Shown piece after piece: positions 27,749 through 37,937 of a stretch of 64,000 nt of DNA (position 1 is its first letter; every line of letters starts with the position of its first letter). Location of the stretch: positions 28,197 through 92,196 of the forward strand of contig CAHJWI010000010.1 in the NCBI GenBank assembly GCA_903642225.1, read 5' to 3'. Position numbers and translations under genes: made by a program. Below the pieces are notes generated by a model. That model saw only the letters and a program-made list of their open reading frames with translations. It had not been told where the DNA came from and did no database searches. This DNA is from Acidobacteriaceae bacterium. GTDB taxonomy: Bacteria; Acidobacteriota; Terriglobia; Terriglobales; Acidobacteriaceae.

Positions 27749-29743
27749 ATGGTGACGGGGTTTCCAAGGCGGTCGAAGCAGACGTTGGCGGTGCTGGGCT
27801 GGCTATGGTTCTTCTTTTACTGCACCTTTGCGCTGATCTCGCCGCCGCTGCTTGACGACGCGGACAGCGTACACGCCGAGGTAGCGCGCGAGATGGTGGT
27901 GCGGCACGACCCGGTGACGCTATACGCCAACGGCATTCGCTACCTGGAGAAAGCGCCGCTGCTGTACTGGAGCATGGCTGCGTGCATGCGGCTGATGGGC
28001 GTGCATAACTTTACGGCGCGTCTGCCCCTTGCCCTGTACACACTGCTGCTGGTGTTGATGGCCGAGCTCTTCGGGCGAGAGGCGTTCCGTACGACGCGAG
28101 CCGGGCTGTACGCGGGCATGATTGTGCTGAGCAGCTTTGGGATGTTCATCTTTACCCGGATCCTGATTCCGGATGCCGTGGTGTGCCTGTGGCTTACGGC
28201 AGCGGTGTGGTGCTTTTGGCGGACGGAGATTGCCGACCCGGACGGACCCGGGCCGCTGCTGCCGTGCCTTGGCTTTGGGGCAGCGTGCGCGCTGAACATT
28301 CTGACCAAGGGGCTGATCGGTTTGGTGTTTCCGGTGGGCACGGTGCTGGTGTTTCTGCTGCTGACGCGTGGCGTGCGTGGCACACTTCAGCGGCTGGAAC
28401 AGTTGCGTCCTGTTGCGGTCCTGATAACGTTTCTGCTGCTGGCTGCTCCCTGGCACATCGCGGCTGCGCGTGTGAATCCGGATGAGGGCTTCGCACGAGG
28501 TCTGACCCATGTGGGCCGGTGGCTTCCCTTTCCCTGGCGCGGGTGGACTGTGCCGGAGCCGACGGTGGGAAATGTGCATGGCTGGGCATGGTTTTACCTT
28601 GTGAATGAGCACCTGTTGCGCTACCTGGACCTGCGCGTGCCGCGCGATTACGACACGGTGCCGATCCTGCTTTTTTGGGGTCTGCTGCTGGTATGGATGC
28701 TGCCGTGGAGCGCGTTTCTGTACCCGGCATTTCGGTCGGTACCGTGGTTCGCTGCAATGCGGCGGACGCATCCATGCACCTTTGTTGTCCAACGACTCAC
28801 GTTGCGTGCCGATGGGGACAGTATGGGCGTGCCACTAACGATGCGGCAGAAGACGTTGCTGCTGCTGGGAATTGCTGCCTTGCTGCCGCTTGTCTTCTTT
28901 TCGTTTTCGACACGACAGGAATACTACGTGCTGCCGGCGATTCCTTTTCTGAGCCTGCTGATTGCGGGTTGGCTGGATCGTGAGGCGCATGAGACCGAGA
29001 TGGTGCGCCTGCCCGAGACGATGCATGACACGGGACAGAGGGTGGGCACTGTGCTGCTTGTCTTCGGCTGCACGACGGCGCTGGTCTGTGCTTTGCTCCT
29101 GGTAATCAGCAAGCAGCCGCAGGCCGGTGTGGGGCTGGCTACCCTGCTCAAGCAGAACCCTGAGGACTATGCGCTGTCATTCGGCCACTTTCTTGACCTG
29201 AACACGCAGGCGATGGCCTTCTTCCGGCTGCCTTTGGCTATGGCGGGAGGATCGCTGCTAGCGGGCACCGTCGTGGCTTGGCGTTTGCGCGGTAATTACC
29301 GGCCGCACGCGGCGAACCTGGTGCTGCTGGCGGCGACGATGGGGTTTCTGCTGGCGTCGCACGTGGGACTCACCACATTTTCCCCGGTACTAACGAGCAA
29401 GTCGCTGGCGCAGGCGATCGGCAGGGAGATAAAAGCTGGCGACCTGATCGTGGTGAACGGGGAGTACGAGTCTGCGTCGTCGCTGGGGTTCTATCTTCGG
29501 CGCAACGACCTGCGGCTGTATCACGGCCACTCGGCAAATCTTTGGTACGGCTCGTTCTTCCGCGACGCGCCGTTGCGCTTCGAGACGGACGAAAGCCTAC
29601 GCCGGGAGTGGCTTTCAGCACGCCGCGTTTTCCTGTGGACAACACCGGAAACGCTGCCAACACTGCCCGGATCGGTATTCTTAATTGCCGAGGGTGGTGG
29701 CAAAGAGATCGTGAGCAATTTGCCCAACCAGGAGGGACCATGA
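27749..29743 (+). CDS. ArnT-like GT-C glycosyltransferase
   Basis: A 664-residue membrane protein with about twelve hydrophobic segments. Near the N terminus it has LLDDADSVHAEVAREM, which matches the DxA.YAEIAREM-type first-loop acidic motif of ArnT/PMT_2 transferases, and YLEKAPLLYW, the usual partner motif. Such enzymes move a sugar from a polyprenyl-phosphate donor to lipid A or another acceptor on the periplasmic face. No arn operon is near, so the acceptor is not defined. Its stop overlaps the ATG of the carboxylesterase gene by four bases. Confidence 0.85.
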   Translation: MVTGFPRRSKQTLAVLGWLWFFFYCTFALISPPLLDDADSVHAEVAREMVVRHDPVTLYANGIRYLEKAPLLYWSMAACMRLMGVHNFTARLPLALYTLLLVLMAELFGREAFRTTRAGLYAGMIVLSSFGMFIFTRILIPDAVVCLWLTAAVWCFWRTEIADPDGPGPLLPCLGFGAACALNILTKGLIGLVFPVGTVLVFLLLTRGVRGTLQRLEQLRPVAVLITFLLLAAPWHIAAARVNPDEGFARGLTHVGRWLPFPWRGWTVPEPTVGNVHGWAWFYLVNEHLLRYLDLRVPRDYDTVPILLFWGLLLVWMLPWSAFLYPAFRSVPWFAAMRRTHPCTFVVQRLTLRADGDSMGVPLTMRQKTLLLLGIAALLPLVFFSFSTRQEYYVLPAIPFLSLLIAGWLDREAHETEMVRLPETMHDTGQRVGTVLLVFGCTTALVCALLLVISKQPQAGVGLATLLKQNPEDYALSFGHFLDLNTQAMAFFRLPLAMAGGSLLAGTVVAWRLRGNYRPHAANLVLLAATMGFLLASHVGLTTFSPVLTSKSLAQAIGREIKAGDLIVVNGEYESASSLGFYLRRNDLRLYHGHSANLWYGSFFRDAPLRFETDESLRREWLSARRVFLWTTPETLPTLPGSVFLIAEGGGKEIVSNLPNQEGP

Positions 29744-31284
29744 GGAACGCACAATGGACGCGGCGAACGCTGCTGCGCAACAGTGCTCTGCTGACGGCGT
29801 TACCGCTCGTTTGCCGGCCAATGCTGGCGAGGACACATTCAGCCACCACCGTTTCAACGCCGCTTGGCACAATGCGGGGAGAGCTTACGGACGGCGTGCG
29901 CGTGTTTCGCGGAGTGCCATTTGCAGAGCCGCCGGTGGGCGAGTTGCGCTTCCGTGCGCCGGTCGGAAAAAAGCCGTGGACTACCGAGCTGGATGCGACG
30001 CGCTTTGGCGCGGAGCCATGGCAGACCGGCACGCCCAAGATAGCGAAGAGTGAGGACTGCCTGCAGTTGAACGTCTGGGCGCCCGACGGCGCTAAGCCGG
30101 GAACCTTGCCGGTGTTTGTGTGGATCCATGGCGGCGGTTTCACAGGTGGCCGAGCGTTCGACCCGGTGACGGACGGGGAAGAGTTTGCGCGCAACGGAAT
30201 TGTTTGCGTAACGGTGGCGTACCGGCTGGGCGTCTTTGGTTTTATGGACGTGAGCCCGCTGCTTGGCGCGGAGTACAGCTTTTCAGCAAACAATGCGCTG
30301 CGCGACTTGATCGTTGCGCTTGCATGGGTGAGAAAGAACATCGCGAGCCTGGGCGGCGATCCGTCGCGGGTGACGATTGGCGGCGAGAGTGCCGGTGCAA
30401 AGCTGTGCGACATCCTGATGGGCGTGCCTGCGGCACAAGAACTGTTCCATGCTGTGGTTTCAGAGAGCGGCGGTGCGGAACGGGTGTGGCCGCTGGAGAA
30501 CAGCCGTACTGTTGCGGTTGGATACGGTAAGGCGTTTCAGGCGGTGAGCGGTGTTGTGCCAGCACGCCTGAAGAGTGCCGATCCGGCAGCGATCATTGCA
30601 GCGCAGGAGCAATTCATCAACGACTGGCCGCAGCACTTTCCTCTACGGTGCGAGGTGGACGGCAAGCTGATCCCAAGAGTACCCATCGAAACCATTGCGA
30701 CAGGCAGCACACGTGGCAAGCGGCTGCTGCTGGGCACCAACCGCGACGAGAGCGCCCTCTTCCTTGGGCCGCATCCGACGCAGGATCCCACGGCGGCAAA
30801 TCTGGGCAACATGCCCATGGCAGCCTTCAACGGGGTGTACGCGAAGTACGCGGCCCTGTATCCCGACATGACGGCGGAGCAACGCCGCATTCGCGCCGTC
30901 ACGGCAGAGGAGTACTGGCTTCCAAGCATGCGCCTGGCAGCGGCGCACGCGCAGAATGGCGGCGAAACGTACGTCTACCGGCTGGACTTTGCAGAGACGG
31001 CAGGCCGCTTTGCCGGGTACGCTTTCCACTCAGAAGATATAGAGCTGGTGTGGAACAAGCCGGGTGGACCCACGGAAGACCGGGTTGCAGCAGCCGCACT
31101 GGCCGCGCAGATGCACGCTGCCTGGGTAACCTTCATCAAGGGTGGCATACCTGCCGCACCGGGCCTGCCCGCCTGGCCGCAATGGACGGCGACAGAACGA
31201 AGGACGATGCTGCTGGACCGGACAAGTACGGTGGTCGTTCGACCGCAGGAAACGGAGTTGCGGCTTTGGGACGGTGTTCTCTAG
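29740..31284 (+). CDS. Tat-exported type-B carboxylesterase
   Basis: A 514-residue carboxylesterase/lipase. The ATG at 29740 lies inside the previous stop (ATGA) and follows a near-perfect AGGAGG, so this start is chosen over the longer in-frame extension. TRRTLLRN suggests a Tat signal. Motifs are HGGGF (130-134, oxyanion hole), GGESAGA with catalytic Ser217, a later GTNRDES with the acid, and AFHSEDIELVW with the His. It hydrolyses ester bonds in the periplasm. It ends sharing CTAG with the opposite-strand HpnI gene. Confidence 0.9.
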   Translation: MRNAQWTRRTLLRNSALLTALPLVCRPMLARTHSATTVSTPLGTMRGELTDGVRVFRGVPFAEPPVGELRFRAPVGKKPWTTELDATRFGAEPWQTGTPKIAKSEDCLQLNVWAPDGAKPGTLPVFVWIHGGGFTGGRAFDPVTDGEEFARNGIVCVTVAYRLGVFGFMDVSPLLGAEYSFSANNALRDLIVALAWVRKNIASLGGDPSRVTIGGESAGAKLCDILMGVPAAQELFHAVVSESGGAERVWPLENSRTVAVGYGKAFQAVSGVVPARLKSADPAAIIAAQEQFINDWPQHFPLRCEVDGKLIPRVPIETIATGSTRGKRLLLGTNRDESALFLGPHPTQDPTAANLGNMPMAAFNGVYAKYAALYPDMTAEQRRIRAVTAEEYWLPSMRLAAAHAQNGGETYVYRLDFAETAGRFAGYAFHSEDIELVWNKPGGPTEDRVAAAALAAQMHAAWVTFIKGGIPAAPGLPAWPQWTATERRTMLLDRTSTVVVRPQETELRLWDGVL

Positions 31285-32504
31285 CCAACAGATGTCAGGG
31301 TGGGCTTTGGGGTGCGAACGAGAAGGCCGTTTCGCACGCGAAAACGCTCGCCGCGCCACACGATGTCGTCCCCGGCGTAGCTCCACGCCCAGAAGAACAG
31401 CGAAAAAAAGTCGCGCAACGGCAGCAGAGCCAGATCGCGCAGGACCTGACCATCGTGCAGGATGCCGACACCGGCGGTCAGCGCAACGGCCACACGCAGC
31501 AGCACCGTCAGCGAGAGTAGCGAAAGGCTCCACAGAGCCAGACCGCTGCTAACGACCGTCGCCAGAGCCCAGGGCAGAGCGAAGGTGGTGACCATGCCCA
31601 GGTAGCCCCACTTGCGCGCGTCGCGGACGGTCCGTGCCCAGCGCACCTGGTGCTCCACAAAGCCGTGCAACGAATACGGCGGAACACTGGTCGCCACGAC
31701 CTCGCGCGAGAGCACCACCCGCATGGGAAGGGCAGCAATGCGTGCGCCAACTTCGTAATCGTCTGCCAGGTGTTCCAGCAGCGGCGACAGGCCGCCGATA
31801 CGCTGGAGGGTCTCGCGTCGGAGTGCAAGCGTGCTACCCAGGCCAAAGCGCACACCGCCTTCCATCATGCGCGCTGTAAGCACCGAGGGCAGAAACGACG
31901 TGGAGATGCCGAGCGACTCAAGTCGTGCCCAGATGCCGCCACCGGTGTACACCTGTGCCAGATAGGGCATGGTGACCAGGCCAACACCCGGATCAGCAAG
32001 CGAAGCCGTGACTGTCGTGAGATACCCTGTGCCGACCCGAATGTCCGCGTCGTTGATGACCAGCACGTCGCCCAGCGCATGCGGCAACAGCTGTACCAGG
32101 GTACTGACCTTGCCGTTGGTTCCAAGCCGCTGCGTACAGGCCACCACACGTATCGGAACCAGAGGAAACTCGGCCTGCAGCTCTGCTGCCATCCCCTGCA
32201 ACGCGGCCACTTCTTCACCGGAGCCACCAGCACCCAGCAACAATTCAAATCGACCAGAATAGGACTGCCGGCAATGGCTGCGAAAGGCTTCCAGAAGGCC
32301 TGGATCGAAGCCCTTGACCGGCTTGAGAACGGAGACTGTGGGTGGCACCGGCGATGGCGGAGGGACGGGCTGGCGCTGGAACGAACGCACTGCCAGCAGG
32401 CTAAGCGACAGGTAGACGAGTCCCGCCACCGTAAGCAGCAGCGTCACCAGTTGAAGCAGCGATGGCAAGAGCGAGAGCACCGTCTCAGCATAGCGAATGT
32501 CCAT
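31281..32504 (-). CDS. hpnI: HpnI-like hopanoid/ceramide glucosyltransferase-type GT2
   Basis: A 407-residue integral-membrane GT2 from the ATG at 32504. It has an N-terminal membrane anchor, then VSVLKPVKGFDPGLLE (a ceramide-glucosyltransferase signature), NDADIRV (DxD), DDYEVG and the (Q/H)xxRW-type motif HQVRWARTVR. These fit the D1-D2-D3-(Q/R)xxRW plan. Two C-terminal membrane segments follow. HpnI adds N-acetylglucosamine to bacteriohopanetetrol in hopanoid synthesis. No other hpn genes are near, so ceramide glucosyltransferase remains an alternative name. Confidence 0.8.
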   Translation of the reverse strand: MDIRYAETVLSLLPSLLQLVTLLLTVAGLVYLSLSLLAVRSFQRQPVPPPSPVPPTVSVLKPVKGFDPGLLEAFRSHCRQSYSGRFELLLGAGGSGEEVAALQGMAAELQAEFPLVPIRVVACTQRLGTNGKVSTLVQLLPHALGDVLVINDADIRVGTGYLTTVTASLADPGVGLVTMPYLAQVYTGGGIWARLESLGISTSFLPSVLTARMMEGGVRFGLGSTLALRRETLQRIGGLSPLLEHLADDYEVGARIAALPMRVVLSREVVATSVPPYSLHGFVEHQVRWARTVRDARKWGYLGMVTTFALPWALATVVSSGLALWSLSLLSLTVLLRVAVALTAGVGILHDGQVLRDLALLPLRDFFSLFFWAWSYAGDDIVWRGERFRVRNGLLVRTPKPTLTSVG

Positions 32505-32635
32505 GTCGCTGCTCCGGTGGGTGCGGGTGCTGGGTGCGATAGGTGGACAGCCGCTAACGACTGTCACACGCAGTTGTACGCAAAACACGTAGCATACTGA
32601 AACGTCGCAACCCAGCTGCCTGGAGACTTTAACGA

Positions 32636-33115
32636 ATGAATCTGCTGATCGCACCCACGTATCGCCGCAACATTGCCAAGGGACTGCTGTGCGGGCTACT
32701 CGGCGGCATCGCCGGGTCAGTGGCAAAGATTGCGGGAGAGCTGGTGTACGACCCGCGCAACCAGGGCCAGACGCCGCCGCCTGTCGTGCTGGAGCGCCGC
32801 ATCGCCGGCCACCCCATGACGCACGCGCAGGAACAGGCTGGCATGCAGGTGATCCACTTCATCTTTGGTGCGGGAACGGGTGCACTATACGGCGTAGTCG
32901 CGGAATTTGCGCCGATCGTCACAGCCGGCTATGGAAGCGCCTTTGGGTTTGTGCTGCAGTTTTTTACGCATGAGAGCCTGGTGCCGCTTGCCGGCCTGGA
33001 CGTACCGCCATGGAAGCAGCCCGCGCGCGAGCACGCTAGCGAGTTCTTCACCCACGTGCTGTACGGTGTGGCCACCGAAGTAGTACGGCGATACCTGCGG
33101 AAAAAGATTGCATAA
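32636..33115 (+). CDS. YagU-like (DUF1440) inner-membrane protein
   Basis: A 159-residue protein with a glycine-rich membrane segment near the N terminus (LLCGLLGGIAGSVAK), then PPPVVLERRIAG and a second glycine-rich membrane stretch (IHFIFGAGTGALYGVV). Two more weak hydrophobic stretches follow. This layout, with the PP.VxxxR motif after TM1, matches the DUF1440/YagU family, whose E. coli member has been linked to acid resistance. Role here inferred only from family resemblance. It is divergent from the HpnI gene. Confidence 0.75.
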   Translation: MNLLIAPTYRRNIAKGLLCGLLGGIAGSVAKIAGELVYDPRNQGQTPPPVVLERRIAGHPMTHAQEQAGMQVIHFIFGAGTGALYGVVAEFAPIVTAGYGSAFGFVLQFFTHESLVPLAGLDVPPWKQPAREHASEFFTHVLYGVATEVVRRYLRKKIA

Positions 33116-33184
33116 AGTGAACCGTTCTGGCGCTTGACGTCCTACTGGGGACGGTGCAGAGTCAGCTGTACCACGGAGTAAAAC

Positions 33185-33790
33185 ATGCGGAGAGTCACGT
33201 TGTGCTCACGTCTGCTCGGAGTTCTGCTGGCATGTACCGCCGTTGTGCCGCCTGCACTTGCTGACACGTACAAGTTCACCTTCGCCGGGAACCTAGAGCC
33301 ACCACTGCCCGAAGGACCGATTTACGATCCGCTTGGGGCAGGGCCGACACTTAACTTCTCGTACGAGATCTCTAGCCCGCCCTTCCTTTATGACCCTGGC
33401 GACGGGGAAACCCCTTACTACGAGTTTGCCGCGATCGCAGTAAGTGGAAGCGGATTCCACGGTCTGTACAATCTTTACCAGTACTACATTCCTGATGTGT
33501 ATGCGAGCGTTGACTTTTTAACAAGGGATGGCAGTATTTACGATTCGTATGGTGTGGCCTCAATTGAGACTGAGCCGAGCTTTACCACTGGCCCGGACAG
33601 CAACCCAATCTTTATTCCCGGTGTGTATCAGTCATCGTACGAGTACCGAACGTACAGCGTTTATGACGGCACACTGACGGTGACAGATACAACGACTGCC
33701 ACTGCCACGCCGGAGCCCGGGAGTCTGACTCTGCTCAGCACAGGATTACTTGGCATAGCTGGTCTGCTGCGTCGCAGGGCCTGCTGCTGA
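33185..33790 (+). CDS. PEP-CTERM sorting-domain protein
   Basis: A 201-residue secreted protein, GGAG upstream. It has a signal peptide (RLLGVLLACTAVVPPALA) and a C-terminal ATPEPGS motif followed by a hydrophobic helix and an Arg cluster (LLRRRACC), the textbook PEP-CTERM anchor handled by an exosortase. The middle is Gly/Tyr/Pro-rich and beta-like, consistent with a surface or extracellular matrix protein. No exosortase gene is in the window. Confidence 0.9.
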   Translation: MRRVTLCSRLLGVLLACTAVVPPALADTYKFTFAGNLEPPLPEGPIYDPLGAGPTLNFSYEISSPPFLYDPGDGETPYYEFAAIAVSGSGFHGLYNLYQYYIPDVYASVDFLTRDGSIYDSYGVASIETEPSFTTGPDSNPIFIPGVYQSSYEYRTYSVYDGTLTVTDTTTATATPEPGSLTLLSTGLLGIAGLLRRRACC

Positions 33791-33906
33791 ACGGATTGAA
33801 GGACTAAGCGAAGAGCCAGACTTTGGGCCCTGACGCGAGACATGTTAGCGGTTACGACCAGGCGAGATGCGGCTGACTCCGGAACATCGACCGAAGTCCA
33901 CGTTCG

Positions 33907-35202
33907 CTACTCGTAGCGCAGTGCCTCGATGGGGTTAAGGCTCGCGGCCTTCCACGCCGGATAAATGCCGAACAGCAGGCCAATGCTGCAGGAGACGATG
34001 AAGGCCGCAATGACCCACAGCAGCGACACGCTTGAGGAAAGCACAAAGCTGAGGCCGTAGCCGAAGGCCGAACCGGCGAGCACGCCGATGATGCCGCCGA
34101 CGGCGCACAGGGTCACAGCCTCAAGCGTGAACTGCAGCAGGATCGTGCGTCGGTTCGCGCCAATGGCTTTGCGGATGCCGATCTCACGAGTGCGCTCCGT
34201 CACGGAGACGAGCATGATGTTCATCACGCCGACGCCGCCCACCAGCAGACCGACCGCGCTTAGACCGAACATGAGCAGGAACAGGCTGCCGGTGATCTGG
34301 CTCCATAGGCGGGTGATCGAGTCAGAGCCGAAGATCGCAAAGTTGTCGTCGGCCTCGTTGCTGACCTTGCGGCGGCGCCGCAGGAGCTCGCGTATTTCGT
34401 CCTCGGCGATGCCCTTGTTTTTCTGGTCGTCGAACTTGGCGGAGATCCAGTAGTCGAGGATCTCCGGGTGCATCTTTTTGAAGGTCGTGATGGGCATGTG
34501 GACCATGTTGTCGTCCGCGTTCTTGCCGCCGCCGAAGGCTGACTTCTCCTTCTCCTGCACGCCGACAACGGTAAAGTATCGCCCGGCCACGTCGATCTCC
34601 TTGCCGATGGCGTTGTCGCTGCCGAAGAGGTCTTCCGCCGTGTCATGGCCAAGCACAGCGACGTCGCTGGCCAGATCCATCTCACGCTGACTAAAGTAGC
34701 GGCCCTGGGTAAGGCCGAAGTCGTACACGTTCACGTTGTCGGCCGTGGTGCCTTCCAGCGACACGTTCTCGCTCTTCGACTTGCCATATTTTGCTACTAC
34801 GGAGCCGGACCCGAAGTCGAAGCTCTGGAAGCGCAGCGAAGGAACGACGCTGACGATATGGGGCAGATCTTTCATGGCCATCGAGTCGTCATAGGTCAGC
34901 TGCTTGCGGGTAAGCATCTCCGTTGTGGGGCGCGTGCCGATGACGGGAAAGCGGAAGACCCAGATGACGTTGGTGCCGAGCGAACTGACCAGGTCGCCGA
35001 TCTTGTGATTGAGCCCGTTGATGACCGACGAGATGGCGATCACCGTGCTGACGCCGATAACGATGCCCAGGATGGTAAGACCGGAACGAAGCTTGTTGCC
35101 GCGCAACTGTTCCATGGCCATGTTCACGGGTTCACGCACGCCGGAAATGAGGCGCTCTACGCGAGATGCCTGGATGGGTGGAGGAGCGCTCGCAGTGCTC
35201 AT
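33907..35202 (-). CDS. MacB/FtsX-type ABC transporter permease (second copy)
   Basis: A 431-residue permease. An N-terminal membrane helix (LTILGIVIGVSTVIAISSV) is followed by a large periplasmic MacB_PCD domain (about 80-290), then three C-terminal membrane segments of the FtsX domain with VTERTREIGIRKAIGANRR, the cytoplasmic coupling motif. It is paralogous to the gene directly upstream at 35254-36477, with 51 bases between. No ATP-binding subunit is adjacent, so the partner must be encoded elsewhere or upstream. Confidence 0.9.
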   Translation of the reverse strand: MSTASAPPPIQASRVERLISGVREPVNMAMEQLRGNKLRSGLTILGIVIGVSTVIAISSVINGLNHKIGDLVSSLGTNVIWVFRFPVIGTRPTTEMLTRKQLTYDDSMAMKDLPHIVSVVPSLRFQSFDFGSGSVVAKYGKSKSENVSLEGTTADNVNVYDFGLTQGRYFSQREMDLASDVAVLGHDTAEDLFGSDNAIGKEIDVAGRYFTVVGVQEKEKSAFGGGKNADDNMVHMPITTFKKMHPEILDYWISAKFDDQKNKGIAEDEIRELLRRRRKVSNEADDNFAIFGSDSITRLWSQITGSLFLLMFGLSAVGLLVGGVGVMNIMLVSVTERTREIGIRKAIGANRRTILLQFTLEAVTLCAVGGIIGVLAGSAFGYGLSFVLSSSVSLLWVIAAFIVSCSIGLLFGIYPAWKAASLNPIEALRYE

Positions 35203-35253
35203 GGTGGATTCCTTTCTTACGTATGGACGCCTGCGGAACAGTAGCGGAAAGTA

Positions 35254-36477
<1,224 letters not shown>

Positions 36478-36587
36478 CGTTGGTTGTCCTGTTCCCCTAG
36501 CCTACTCTGTGAAACTTGTTGCGCGTAACTGTTTGATATAGGGCGTTCAACTCGTCCTGCGCGGTATCCAGTATCGTTAGGAGTTGC

Positions 36588-37661
36588 ATGAGTCTGCTGA
36601 AACCCGCCCTGTACCGCGACGGCAAGTGGCAAAATCCCGTACCGACCAGCATGGCGTCCGCACGCATCCTTCTCGCCGCGCTGAAAAAGTCCATCACCAA
36701 CAAAGCGGAAGCGGTCCCGAAAAAGGCGCTCGGCCCCTTCAAGACCGACCCCGCCGTCTTTCGTGAGCCGCCGGCGAGCGGCTTGCGCCTTACCCTGCTG
36801 GGCCACAGTTCGGTGCTGGTGGAGCAGGATGGCACGACCGTGCTGATCGATCCCGTGTTTTCGCAACGCGCCTCCATGGTGCAATGGATGGGTCCGAAAC
36901 GGTTCTTCGCGCCGCCGCTGGCCATTGCCGACCTGCCTGCACTGGACGCCGTGCTGTTGACCCACGATCACTACGACCACCTGGACAGCGTCGCTCTGCA
37001 GCAACTGGAAGAACGTAAGCCGCTGTTCATTTGTTCCACCGGCTTGGAAATGCACCTGAAACGTTGGGGCGTGGGTACCGGCCGCATCCAAGCCATGAAC
37101 TGGATGGACACCTTCCAGGTGCCCTCTGCCAGCACGACGCCGCTGACTCTGACTGCCCTGCCGGCGCGGCACTTCAGCGGCAGATCGCTCAAGCGCTTCG
37201 GCACTCTGTGGTCGTCGTTTGTGCTGCGTACCGACCGGCACAATCTGTACCACGGCGCAGACAGCGGATACTACGAAGGCTTTCAACAAATCGGTACGCG
37301 CTTCGGCCCGTTCGACCTGGCGCTGCTGGAGATTGGCGCCTTTGATCCACTTTGGAACGAGATCCACCTGGGACCGGACAACGCACTGCAGGCCGCCTTC
37401 GACCTGCGCGCCAAGGTGATGATGCCGATCCACTGGGGACTGTTTAACCTGGCGTTCCACGCCTGGGATCAGCCGCCGGAGCGCATGACGCAGATTGCCG
37501 CAGAGGCAGGCCTGCCGCTGTTTGTGCCGGAACCCGGCGTGTCTGCTGAGTTCACAGGAGAGGCAGCGAACTCCCTATGGTGGCGCCGCTTTCAATCGCA
37601 GGGACATTCAGTCCTGCAAGGTTCTGCTGCCAGCGTCACCACTGCGGCGCTGCGGGATTGA
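36588..37661 (+). CDS. NAPE-PLD/UlaG-like MBL-fold hydrolase
   Basis: A 357-residue protein, TAGGAG about 5 bases before the ATG. The motif THDHYDHLD (H126, H128, D130, H131) with LGHSSVLVEQDG upstream and PARHFSGR downstream is the signature of NAPE-phospholipase-D-like MBL proteins. MMPIHWGLFNL gives the C-terminal His. These are metal-dependent phosphodiesterases; bacterial members probably act on lipid or other phosphodiesters. The next small ORF follows after 6 bases. Confidence 0.88.
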   Translation: MSLLKPALYRDGKWQNPVPTSMASARILLAALKKSITNKAEAVPKKALGPFKTDPAVFREPPASGLRLTLLGHSSVLVEQDGTTVLIDPVFSQRASMVQWMGPKRFFAPPLAIADLPALDAVLLTHDHYDHLDSVALQQLEERKPLFICSTGLEMHLKRWGVGTGRIQAMNWMDTFQVPSASTTPLTLTALPARHFSGRSLKRFGTLWSSFVLRTDRHNLYHGADSGYYEGFQQIGTRFGPFDLALLEIGAFDPLWNEIHLGPDNALQAAFDLRAKVMMPIHWGLFNLAFHAWDQPPERMTQIAAEAGLPLFVPEPGVSAEFTGEAANSLWWRRFQSQGHSVLQGSAASVTTAALRD

Positions 37662-37667
37662 CAGGGC

Positions 37668-37925
37668 ATGGAAACCAACCTTGTGCACTTCATCTTTCGC
37701 CGGCTCGGCTCCGGCCTTTGGCTTGACGCGGAACCCGTACCCGGCGGCCAGCAACAGTTCGCAATGACGCACGTGCACCGGTTACGGGTACGCACTGAGG
37801 GCGAAGCGTTGCGCGGCCTGGAGGCCGCGGGTGTGGGAGTTTGGACGACGTTTCCTCTGGATGGCATCCAGGCGACAGTGACACGCGCCCAGTTGCGCAC
37901 TGTCGGGTTCCGGGGAAACTTTTAG
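37668..37925 (+). CDS. Small unknown protein, 85 residues
   Basis: An ATG at 37668, 6 bases after the MBL stop, opens an 85-residue frame with no signal peptide. The sequence (HFIFRRLGSGLWLDAEPVPGG, MTHVHRLRV, GVGVWTTFPLDG) shows alternating hydrophobic and polar residues and looks like real coding sequence. No family is recognised. Tight spacing supports co-transcription with the MBL hydrolase gene. It converges with lpxA, 12 bases away. Confidence 0.6.
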   Translation: METNLVHFIFRRLGSGLWLDAEPVPGGQQQFAMTHVHRLRVRTEGEALRGLEAAGVGVWTTFPLDGIQATVTRAQLRTVGFRGNF

Positions 37926-37937
37926 ATAAGTACCGAG

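Noticed and set aside
33134..33162. Possible TTGACG promoter before the PEP-CTERM gene
   Set aside because: The -10 partner (CAGAGT) is poor and a small hairpin overlaps it, so I do not call it.
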